From Sphaerisporangium aureirubrum (lineage in GTDB: Bacteria > Actinomycetota > Actinomycetes > Streptosporangiales > Streptosporangiaceae): 64,000 nt of DNA. The stretch spans positions 1 to 64,000 of the forward strand of contig NZ_JBHSRF010000013.1 in NCBI RefSeq assembly GCF_042658925.1. Reading direction: 5' to 3'. Shown piece by piece: positions 15,165 through 24,500 of the stretch. The notes beneath the pieces are model-generated. The model saw nothing but the letters and a program-made list of their open reading frames with translations. It did no database searches and was not told the origin of the DNA. How positions within the stretch are numbered: the first letter of the stretch is position 1; each line of letters opens with the position of its first letter. A program made the translations under genes and the position numbers.

Positions 15165-18100
15165 ATGACGCACCGCCAGGACAGCCCCCCGGCTTCGCCG
15201 GCCCAGGAGGGCATGTGGATCAGCGAGCGCATGGGCGCCGGCACGGCGTACCACATGCCGCTCGCCCTGTGGTTCGACGGCGACCTCGACGTGGCCGCGC
15301 TGCTCGCCGCGTGCGGCGACGTGGCCGCCCGGCACCCGGTGCTCGCCACCACGGTCGAGGAGAGCCCCGGTGGCCCGCGCCTGGCCGCGGCGGCGGAGCC
15401 GTCGGTGACGCTCACCGACCTGCCGTCCCCGGCCGCCCTCGACCGGCTCGTGCGCGACGAGGTCACCCGCGGCTTCGACCTGGAGAAGGGGCCGCTGGCG
15501 AGGTTCACCCTCGTACCCGCCGGGCCGGGGCGGCACCTGCTGCTGTTCGTCGCCCACCACCTGGTCTTCGACGGCATGTCCAAGGACATCCTGGTCCGCG
15601 ACCTGGCCCGCTACTACCGCGCCAGGACCGGCGGCGGCCCGCGCGAGGCGGTGACGCCGCTGCCGTTCGCCGAGGCGGCCCGCGCCGAGCACGAACGCGT
15701 GTCGGCCGCGCTGCCCGCCGCCTGCGAATTCTGGGCGGAGCGCTGGACCGAGCCCGCCGAGATCGTGCTGCCCGGCCAGCGGCGCACCGCCCACCGGTAC
15801 GGCGACGGCGACCAGGCCGGCACCGGGACCGATCTCGGGCTCGGCCGGGACGCCGCCGCGGTGGCCGAGGCCGCCGGGGCCACGACCTTCGAGACGCTGG
15901 TGGCCGCCACGCACGCGCTGCTGTTCCGGTACGGCGCGCGGGACGCGGCGGTCGCGGTCGACGTGACCACGCGCGGCCCGGCGACCCGCGACCACATCGG
16001 GCCGTTCGTCAACGAGTTACCCGTCCTCGCCCGCCCGGCGCCCGGCCAGGAGTTCGGCCGGTTCGTGCGGGAGGTCCGGCGTGAGCTGCGCGAGCTGTAC
16101 CGGTTCCGGGAGGTGCCGCTCGCCCGTGCCGTCAGCCTGCCGCGCGGCGCCGCGACGCCCGTGTCGCTCAGCTACCGCAGGCGGGACGGCGGCGCCGAAC
16201 CGGTCTTCCCCGGCCTGGACGTCACCGTCGACCGGATGATGTTCGGCGGGGGCACGCGCAACGCGCTGCACCTGCAGTTCGTGGACGGCCCGGACGGGCT
16301 CGCGATGAGCGTGCGGTTCGACCCGGCGGCCGTCGGCCGGGACACCGCCGCGCGGTTCGCCGACGGCCTGCGCGCCCTGCTGCGCCACGCCGCCGCCGAC
16401 CCCGCCGCCCGGCTGGCCGACCTGGAGATCCTTTCCCCGGCGGAGCTGCGGAGCGTGCTCGTCGACTGGAACGACACCGCGGCGGCGTACCCGGGGGAGG
16501 CGACGCTGCCCGGCCTGTTCGCCGAGCGGGTACGGGCCCGCCCGGACGCGGTCGCCGTGACGTTCGAGGGCCGCTCGCTGACCTTCGCCGAGCTCGACGC
16601 CGCGGCGGCGAGGCTCGCCCACCGGCTGCGGGCCGCAGGCGTGGGGCGCGGGGACCTGGTGGCCGTGCACCTGCGGCGGTCCGACACGCTGATGGCCGCC
16701 CTGCTCGCCGTGCACAAGGCCGGGGCCGCCTACCTGCCGCTCGACCCGGACCACCCGGCGGAGCGGCTCGCGATGATCGTGGCCGACGCCCGGCCCCGGC
16801 TGCTGCTGTCCGAGACCGCCGCGCCCGGCCACCTGCCGGGGCCGGTGCTCGTCGTGGACGGGGAGCCGGACACGGCTCCGGTGCCGGCCGAGCCGTCACG
16901 GCCGCCGCTGCCCGGCGAGATCGCCTACGTCATCTACACCTCGGGGTCCACCGGCCGCCCGAAGGGCGTGGAGGTCGACCACGGCAACCTGGCCAACCTG
17001 CTGCTCGCGATGCGCGACCGGCTCCAGGCGAGCGCCGGCGACACATGGCTCGCCCTCACCTCTCCCGCCTTCGACATCTTCGCCCTGGAGGTCTACCTGC
17101 CGCTGGTCACCGGCGGCCGGGTGGTGGTCGCCCCGCACGGCGCCGTACGGCGGCCGGAGGCGCTGGCCCGCATGGTCGCCGAGCAGGGCGTCACCCATGT
17201 GCAGGCCACCCCGTCGGTGTGGCGGCTGCTGCTGCCGGGCGGCATCGGCGGGGTGACCGCGCTCACCGGCGGCGAGGCGCTGCCCGCCCCGCTCGCCGCC
17301 GAGCTGCGCGCCCGCTGCGACCGCGTCGTCAACGTGTACGGCCCCACCGAGACCACCATCTGGAGCACGTCGGGCGAGCCCGGCGAGACGGTCACCATCG
17401 GCCGTCCCATCGCCAACACCCAGATCCACATCCTCGACGCGTCGATGCGCCCGGTGCCCGTGGGCGTCGCGGGCGAGCTGTGCGTCGCGGGGGCCGGAGT
17501 GGCGCGCGGCTACCGGGCCAGGCCGGACCGCACGGCGGAACGGTTCGTCCCCGACCCGTTCGGCCCGCCCGGGTCGCGGCTGTACCGCACCGGCGACCTG
17601 GCCCGCTACCGCGCCGACGGCGAGATCGAGTTCATCGGCCGCGACGACGGCCAGGTCAAGGTGCTCGGCCACCGGATCGAGCTCGGCGAGATCGAGGCCC
17701 GGCTGCTGGACCACCCCCAGGTCGGCGAGACGGCGGTGATCGTCCGCGGCGGGGATCCGGACGATCACCGCCTGATCGCTTACATCGTGCCCGCGCCCGG
17801 CGCGGCCCCCGACCCCGGCACGCTGACCGCGCACCTGGCGCGGACGCTGCCGCAGCCGCTGCTGCCGAGCGCGTACGTCGTGCTGGACGCCCTCCCGCTG
17901 ACCCCCGTCGGCAAGCTCGACCGCGCGGCGCTGCCGGAGCCCGTACGCCAGGCGGACCCCCCGGCCGCCGGCCCGCCTCCCGGTTCGGACCTGGTCGAGG
18001 AGGTCCGGCGCATCTGGCTGGAGGTCCTGGAGCCGGACGACGTCCACGAGATCGGCGCCGACGACGACCTGTTCGACCTCGGCGGCCACTCGCTCACCAT

Positions 18101-21100
18101 GACCCAGATCACGGCGCGGATCAGGGAGCGCCTCGGGGTGGACGTGTCGCTGGACGCTTTCTTCGACGACCCCACCGTCGGCGGGGTGGTCGAGGAGATC
18201 ACGCGCCTGCGCGCCGAGGCGGACGAGGCCCCCGGCGACACGCTCCAGGCGGGGGTGCGGCCCCGGCCCGCCGGGGTGGCCCCGCCGCTGTCGTTCGCGC
18301 AGGAACGGCTGTGGTTCCTGCAGCGGTTCGACCCCGACGACGCCTCGTACAACATGTACCTCGTGCTGCGGCTGCGCGGGCCCCTGGACATCCGTGCGCT
18401 CGGGGACGCGCTGGACGCGGTGGTGGCGCGGCACGAGAGCCTGCGCACGTCGTTCCCCGACATCGACGGCGCGCCGATCGCGGTCATCGACCCGCCCGGC
18501 CCCGTGCGGATCGACCGGATCGACCTGACCGGCGCCGCCGACCCCGAAGAGGAGGCGCGGCGGCTGGTCGCCGTGCGGGTCAACGCGCCGTTCGACCTGG
18601 CCGCGGCGCCGCCGCTGCGGGCCGGGCTGCTCACCCTCGGTCGCGACGACCACGTGCTGTGCTTCTCGCTGCACCACATCGTCGCCGACGGCTGGTCCAA
18701 CAGCATCCTGTTCGACGACCTGTTCGCCTTCTACCAGGCGCGGGTCGCGGGCACCGAGCCCGGGCTGCCCCCGCTGCCGGTGCAGTACGGCGACATCGCG
18801 CTGTGGCAGCGGGAGCGGGACTCGGGCGCGGCGGCCGAGGCGTCGCTCGCGTACTGGCGCGACCGGCTCGCCGAGCCGTCCCGCCTGGAGCTGCCGACGG
18901 ACAAGCCCGCCGGGCGGCGGCCCGAGGGCGCCTTCCACACCTTCCGGGTGCCCGAGGAGGTCGTGGCGCGCCTGGAGCGGGTGGCGCAGGAGCACGGGGC
19001 GTCCCTGTTCATGGTGCTGGTCGCCGCGTACCAGGTGCTGCTCGCCCGGCACACCGGGCAGGAGGACATCCTGGTCGGCACGCCGTGGGCGGCCAGGGAC
19101 CGGGTCGAGCTGGAGCCGGTCATCGGCTACCTCACCGACACGCTGGTCCTGCGGGGCGACCTCCGCGGGGACCCGGAGTTCGGCGACCTGCTCGACGCCA
19201 CCCGGCGCACCGTGCTCGACGCGCACACCCACCGCACGGTGCCGTTCGAACGGCTCATCGGCGAACTGGGCGTGCCGCGCGACATCCACCACAACCCGTT
19301 GCTGTCGACCATGGTGATCCTGCACAGCCAGGTCGGCGACGGCACCCCGCCGGAGCGGGTCGGGGACCTCGGGGTGGAGCTCTTCGACGGCGGGTACCGG
19401 CAGGCGAAGTTCGATCTGGCCCTGGAGACCTGGCGGGGCGAGCAGGGCCTTATCGCCGTGCTCGGCTACGACGCCACCCTGTTCCACGCCGCCACGATCC
19501 AGGGGCTGGCGGCGCGGTTCGACGTGTTGCTGCGGGGCGTCGCGGACGCCCCCGGCACACGGATCTCCCACCTCCCGATGCTGACCACCGCCGACACCGC
19601 GGCCCTGGCCGGCGAGCACACCACCGGCCACCTCACCGACCACTCCGCCGACCATCCCACTGGACACTCCGCCGATCACGCCGCGGTCCACGACGACGCC
19701 GGGACAGTGCCCGCGCTGGTCGCGCGGGCGGTCGCCGCGACGCCCGCAGCCACGGCGCTGGTGTGCGGCGGCGAGCGGGTGAGCTACGCCGAGCTCGGCA
19801 CCCGGACGGCGCGGCTCGCGGCCGCGCTCCGGCGGGCCGGCGTGACGCCCGGGGACGTGGTCGGCGTGTGCCTCGGCCGGTCGGCCGACGCGCTTGCGGC
19901 GCTGCTCGCGGTGTGGCGGGCCGGGGGCGCGTACCTGCCGCTCGACCCGGAGTACCCCGACGAGCGGCTCGCCTGGCTGATCGCCGACAGCGGCGCGCGC
20001 CTGGTGGTGACCGACGCCGGACTCGCCTCCCGGCTGCCGGAGGGCACCGCGCTCGTCACCACCGAGGCGGCCGGATCCACCGGACGCGCCGGGGAGCCCG
20101 GACCCGTCCAGGTGCCCGGGGACGCCGAGGGTGAATGGCACCCGGTCCGGCCCGGCGACCCGGCGTACGTGATCTACACCTCGGGGTCGACGGGCCTGCC
20201 GAAGGGAGTGCTGGTCGAGCACGGCGCCCTGGCCGGGCGGGTGCGGTGGATGCGGCGGGAGTACGGCGTCCGGCCGGGTGACCGGGTCGTGCAGTTCGCG
20301 TCGCTCAGCTTCGACGCGCACGCCGAGGAGCTGTACCCGGCGCTGACGGCGGGCGCCTCGGTGCTGATGCTTCCCGACGGCGCCGCCACCCTGCCGGACG
20401 TGCTGCGCGCGCCGGAGGGCCGCGGCGTCACCGTCCTGGACCTGCCCACCGCGTACTGGCACCGGCTCACCGAGGCGCTCGACGACGTGACCTGGCCGGA
20501 GCGGCTGCGGCTGGTGATCCTCGGCGGCGAGCAGGCGCACGCCGCCGCCGTGGCCCGGTGGCGTGCCCGGTTCGGCGACGGGGTGACGCTGGTCAACACC
20601 TACGGCCCGACCGAGGCGACCGTCATCGCCACGGCGGCCACCCTCGGCGCGGCGGACGCCGGACACCTCCCGCCGATCGGCCGCCCGCTCGGCGGCACGG
20701 TCGCGCGCGTCCTCGGCCGGTACGGCGAGCCGGTGCCGCCCGGCGTGCCCGGTGAGCTGTGCCTCGGCGGCGCGGGCCTCGCCCGGGGCTACCTCGGCCG
20801 CCCCGCGCTCACCGCCGAACGCTTCGTCGCCGACCCGTACGGCCCACCCGGAGCCCGGCTGTACCGCACCGGGGACCGGGTGCGGACGCGGCCGGACGGG
20901 AACCTCGAGTTCCTCGGCCGCTTCGACGCTCAGGTGAAGGTGCGCGGCTTCCGCGTGGAGCCGGGCGAGGTGGCGGCGGCGCTGCTGACCCACCCGGGGG
21001 TGCGCCAGGCGGTGGTAAACGCGGACGGGGACCGGCTGGTGGCGTACGTGGCCGGCTCGGCGGACCCCGGCGAGCTGCGCCGTCACCTCGGCGCGGCCCT

Positions 21101-21527
21101 GCCCGCGCACCTGGTGCCCTCGGGCTGGGTGCGGCTGGACGCGTTGCCGCTCACGGTCACCGGCAAGGTGGACCACGCGGCCCTGCCGGTGCCCGGCCCG
21201 GAACCCGCCGCGCGGTTCGTGCCGCCCCGCACCGACGCCGAGGCGCTGGTGGCCGGGGTGTGGGCCGAGGTGCTCGGCCTGGACACCGAGCGGGTCGGCG
21301 CGCTGGACGACTTCTTCGCCCTCGGCGGCCACTCGCTGCTGGCGACCCGCGTGGCGGCCCTGCTGCGCAACGCGCTCGACGCGGACGTGCCGATCCGCAT
21401 GGTGTTCGACCATCCGACCGTCGCCGGGCTGGCCACCGCGGTCGAGAAGCTGCTGATCGAGCAGCTGACCGGGCTGTCCGAAGCCGAGGCGGCCCACCTG
21501 CTCGACGAGGAGGAGGTGCCGAAGTGA
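15165..21527 (+). CDS. NRPS, two modules: C(starter)-A-T-C-A-T
   Basis: 2120 residues. C1 (about 8-430, HHLVFDG near 131) opens the protein and probably accepts an acyl starter. A1 (about 445-945) has the ten-residue code D-I-L-Q-L-G-V-I-W-K, close to the glycine code. PCP1 carries Ser976 in LGGHSL. C2 (about 1040-1470) has HHIVADG. A His-rich linker (about 1485-1512) follows. A2 (about 1517-2010) has the code D-A-E-D-I-G-T-V-I-K; acidic residues at positions 239 and 278 suggest a basic amino acid, tentatively. PCP2 carries Ser2057. There is no epimerase or thioesterase. The C-terminal tail LSEAEAAHLL resembles the helices that precede an in-trans C domain. Its stop overlaps the next start (GTGA), so chains pass to the second synthetase. 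A TTA codon lies at 16017-16019. Confidence 0.95.
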   Translation: MTHRQDSPPASPAQEGMWISERMGAGTAYHMPLALWFDGDLDVAALLAACGDVAARHPVLATTVEESPGGPRLAAAAEPSVTLTDLPSPAALDRLVRDEVTRGFDLEKGPLARFTLVPAGPGRHLLLFVAHHLVFDGMSKDILVRDLARYYRARTGGGPREAVTPLPFAEAARAEHERVSAALPAACEFWAERWTEPAEIVLPGQRRTAHRYGDGDQAGTGTDLGLGRDAAAVAEAAGATTFETLVAATHALLFRYGARDAAVAVDVTTRGPATRDHIGPFVNELPVLARPAPGQEFGRFVREVRRELRELYRFREVPLARAVSLPRGAATPVSLSYRRRDGGAEPVFPGLDVTVDRMMFGGGTRNALHLQFVDGPDGLAMSVRFDPAAVGRDTAARFADGLRALLRHAAADPAARLADLEILSPAELRSVLVDWNDTAAAYPGEATLPGLFAERVRARPDAVAVTFEGRSLTFAELDAAAARLAHRLRAAGVGRGDLVAVHLRRSDTLMAALLAVHKAGAAYLPLDPDHPAERLAMIVADARPRLLLSETAAPGHLPGPVLVVDGEPDTAPVPAEPSRPPLPGEIAYVIYTSGSTGRPKGVEVDHGNLANLLLAMRDRLQASAGDTWLALTSPAFDIFALEVYLPLVTGGRVVVAPHGAVRRPEALARMVAEQGVTHVQATPSVWRLLLPGGIGGVTALTGGEALPAPLAAELRARCDRVVNVYGPTETTIWSTSGEPGETVTIGRPIANTQIHILDASMRPVPVGVAGELCVAGAGVARGYRARPDRTAERFVPDPFGPPGSRLYRTGDLARYRADGEIEFIGRDDGQVKVLGHRIELGEIEARLLDHPQVGETAVIVRGGDPDDHRLIAYIVPAPGAAPDPGTLTAHLARTLPQPLLPSAYVVLDALPLTPVGKLDRAALPEPVRQADPPAAGPPPGSDLVEEVRRIWLEVLEPDDVHEIGADDDLFDLGGHSLTMTQITARIRERLGVDVSLDAFFDDPTVGGVVEEITRLRAEADEAPGDTLQAGVRPRPAGVAPPLSFAQERLWFLQRFDPDDASYNMYLVLRLRGPLDIRALGDALDAVVARHESLRTSFPDIDGAPIAVIDPPGPVRIDRIDLTGAADPEEEARRLVAVRVNAPFDLAAAPPLRAGLLTLGRDDHVLCFSLHHIVADGWSNSILFDDLFAFYQARVAGTEPGLPPLPVQYGDIALWQRERDSGAAAEASLAYWRDRLAEPSRLELPTDKPAGRRPEGAFHTFRVPEEVVARLERVAQEHGASLFMVLVAAYQVLLARHTGQEDILVGTPWAARDRVELEPVIGYLTDTLVLRGDLRGDPEFGDLLDATRRTVLDAHTHRTVPFERLIGELGVPRDIHHNPLLSTMVILHSQVGDGTPPERVGDLGVELFDGGYRQAKFDLALETWRGEQGLIAVLGYDATLFHAATIQGLAARFDVLLRGVADAPGTRISHLPMLTTADTAALAGEHTTGHLTDHSADHPTGHSADHAAVHDDAGTVPALVARAVAATPAATALVCGGERVSYAELGTRTARLAAALRRAGVTPGDVVGVCLGRSADALAALLAVWRAGGAYLPLDPEYPDERLAWLIADSGARLVVTDAGLASRLPEGTALVTTEAAGSTGRAGEPGPVQVPGDAEGEWHPVRPGDPAYVIYTSGSTGLPKGVLVEHGALAGRVRWMRREYGVRPGDRVVQFASLSFDAHAEELYPALTAGASVLMLPDGAATLPDVLRAPEGRGVTVLDLPTAYWHRLTEALDDVTWPERLRLVILGGEQAHAAAVARWRARFGDGVTLVNTYGPTEATVIATAATLGAADAGHLPPIGRPLGGTVARVLGRYGEPVPPGVPGELCLGGAGLARGYLGRPALTAERFVADPYGPPGARLYRTGDRVRTRPDGNLEFLGRFDAQVKVRGFRVEPGEVAAALLTHPGVRQAVVNADGDRLVAYVAGSADPGELRRHLGAALPAHLVPSGWVRLDALPLTVTGKVDHAALPVPGPEPAARFVPPRTDAEALVAGVWAEVLGLDTERVGALDDFFALGGHSLLATRVAALLRNALDADVPIRMVFDHPTVAGLATAVEKLLIEQLTGLSEAEAAHLLDEEEVPK

Positions 21528-24500
21528 CCGACCCGGGGGCGGAAGGGCTGTCGGCCACCAAGCAGGCGTTGCTGGCGCAGAAGCTGCGGCGGGGCGCGGC
21601 GGCCGTGCCGAGGCGGACCATCACGGCGCGGCCCGGCGGGGAGCCGCCGCCGTTGTCGCACGCGCAGGAGCGGCTGTGGTTCCTTGAGCAGTTCGCGCCG
21701 GGCACCACGCAGCTCACCATCCCGCTCACGCTGCGGCTGCGCGGCCCACTCGACGCGGACGCGCTGGCCGCCGCGCTGGACGCCGTGGCGGCGGGGCACG
21801 ACGCGCTGCGCATGCGCTACCCGGCGACCTGGGACGGCCGGCCGCAGGTGGTGGTCGCGGCCGACGTCACGCTGCCGCTGACCGTCCTCGACGTGCCGGA
21901 CGACGCCACCGCCAGGGCCCTGGTGGAAGGTTTCCTCGCGACGCCGTTCGACCTGACCGAAGGGCCGGTGGCGCGGGCGCTGCTGGTCCGGCTGGACGCC
22001 GAGGACCACGTCCTGGTGATCGCGACGCACCACATCGCCTCCGACGGCTGGTCCGCCGACCTGCTGCTGCGCGAGGTCTTCACCCGCTACGAGGGAGGCA
22101 CACCGCCGGTCCCCGAGGTGGGCTACGGCGACTACGCGGCCTGGCAGCGCGGTCTGGCGCCGTCGGAGCGCGACCTCGCGTTCTGGCGGGACCGGCTGGC
22201 CGGGCTGGAGCCGCTGGACCTGCCGTCCGACCGGCCCCGCCCGCCGGAGCGCACCTACGGCGGCGCGGCGTGCGGCTTCCCGCTGGGCCCCGAGCTCGCC
22301 GGGGCGCTGGCGGAGCTCGGCCGCGCGCACGGCGCCACGCCGTACATGACGATGCTCGCCGCCTTCACCGCGCTGCTCGGCCGGTACGCGGGCACCGGCG
22401 ACGTCGCCGTGGGATCCCCGGTGGCGGGGCGGCAGGTGCCCGAGCTGGACGGGGTCGTCGGCTGCTTCGTCAACATGCTGACCATGCGGGTCGACCTGTC
22501 GGACGACCCGGCGTTCACGGACCTGCTGCGCCGCGTGCGCGGCGTCGCCGTGGACGCGCTCGCCCACCAGGACCTGCCGTTCGAGCAGCTCGTCTCGGAG
22601 CTGGACCTGCCGCGCGACGTGTCCAGGTCGCCGCTGTTCGGCGTCATCCTCGCGATGCAGAACTACCGCACCGGGACCGTCGACCCGCCGGCCGGGCTGA
22701 CCGTCGCGGACTTCCCGCTGGACACCTGGGCGACCCGGTACGACCTGGAGCTGTACGTCGCCGACGACCCCGGCGGTGGCCTGTCCGGCCTGTTCGTCTA
22801 CAACACCGACCTGTTCGAGGCCGCCACGGTCGAACGGCTGGCCGGCCACCTGCGTGCCCTGCTGGAGCGGGTCGTCGCCCGGCCCGAGCTGCGGCTCTCC
22901 CAGATCGACCTGCTCACCGACGAGGAACGGCGCCTGGTCGTCGGCGGCTGGAACGACACCGCGGTCACGTACCCAGGCGAGGCCACCCTGCACGGGCCGA
23001 TCGAGGAGCAGGCGGCGCGCACGCCGGACGCGGTGGCGGTGCGCTTCGAGGGGCGGTCGCTGACGTACGCCGAGCTGGACGCGGCGGCCGACCGGGTGGC
23101 GCGCACGCTGCGCGGCCACGGGGTCGGCGCCGGATCGGTGGTCGCCGTCTGCGCCGAGCGGTCGCTGGAGCTGCTGCCCGGCCTGCTCGGCGTGCTCAAG
23201 GCCGGCGCTGCGTACCTGCCGGTGGACCCCGACTACCCGGCCGACCGGGTGGCGTTCATGCTGTCGGACGCCGCACCCGCCGCGCTGCTCACCCAGCGGA
23301 AGATACGGCCCACGCTGCCGGGCACCGCCGCGGTCGTCCTGGACCTGGACGACCCGGACGTGTGGACGGGCGGCCCCGGGCCGCTGCCGCGCACGGAGCC
23401 CGGCGACGTCGCGTACGTCATCTACACCTCGGGCTCCACCGGGCGGCCCAAGGGCGTGCCGAACACCCACGGCGGCATCGCCAACCGGCTCGACTGGATG
23501 CAGGAGCGGTACGGGATCGGCGCGGGCGACGTGGTGGCGCAGAAGACCCCGGTGAGCTTCGACGTGTCGGTGTGGGAGCTGTTCTGGCCGCTGCGGTGCG
23601 GCGCGAGCCTGGTGCTCGCCACGCCCGGCGGCCACAAGGACGCGGCGTACCTGCGCGACCTGTTCGTCACCGAGGGCGTCACCACCGTCCACTTCGTGCC
23701 GTCGATGCTGGCCGCGTTCCTCGCCGAGGAGGAGGCGGCGGACTGCCGCCCGCTGCGCCGGGTGATCTGCTCGGGCGAGGAACTGCCCGCCGACCTCGCC
23801 CGCCGCTGCCTGGAGACGCTGCCCGGGGCCGAGCTGCACAACCTGTACGGCCCCACCGAGGCGGCCGTCGACGTGTCGTCCTGGCACTGCCTGCCCGCGA
23901 CGCTCGCCGTGGCGGCCCGGGTGCCGATCGGCACGCCGGTCGCCAACACCGCGCTGTACGTGCTCGACGCCGCCATGGCCCCCGCGCCGATCGGCGTGCC
24001 AGGCGAGCTGTTCATCGGCGGCGCCCAGCTTGCCCAGGGGTACCTCAACCGCCCCGGCCTCACCGCCGAACGGTTCGTGGCGAACCCGTACGGGCCGCCC
24101 GGATCCCGGCTGTACCGCACCGGGGACCTGGCGAGGCGCCGTCCCGACGGCGCCCTGGAGTTCCTCGGCCGGATGGACGGCCAGGTCAAGCTGCGCGGCC
24201 TGCGGATCGAGCTCGGCGAGATCGAGGCGGCGCTGCGCGCGCTGCCCGCCGTCAGGGACGCCGCGGTGATCGTCCGGGAGGACCGTCCCGGCGACCCCCG
24301 CCTGGTCGCGTACATCACACCCGGCGACGCCGACCCCGGGCAGAGCCTCGACCAGGTCCTCGACCAGGTGCTCGACCACGCCGCCGTGCGGGCCGGGCTG
24401 AAGCGGACGCTGCCCGACTACATGGTGCCGAGCGGCTACGTCACCCTGGCGGCCCTGCCGCTCGGCCCGAGCGGCAAGCTGGACCGCCGCGCGCTGCCCG

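Noticed and set aside
16896..21497. A 1533-codon reverse open frame opposite the first synthetase (and a similar one, 21083-27061, opposite the second)
   Set aside because: These are antisense shadows of high-GC coding sequence, with low-complexity Arg/Gly/Gln composition and no start signals.
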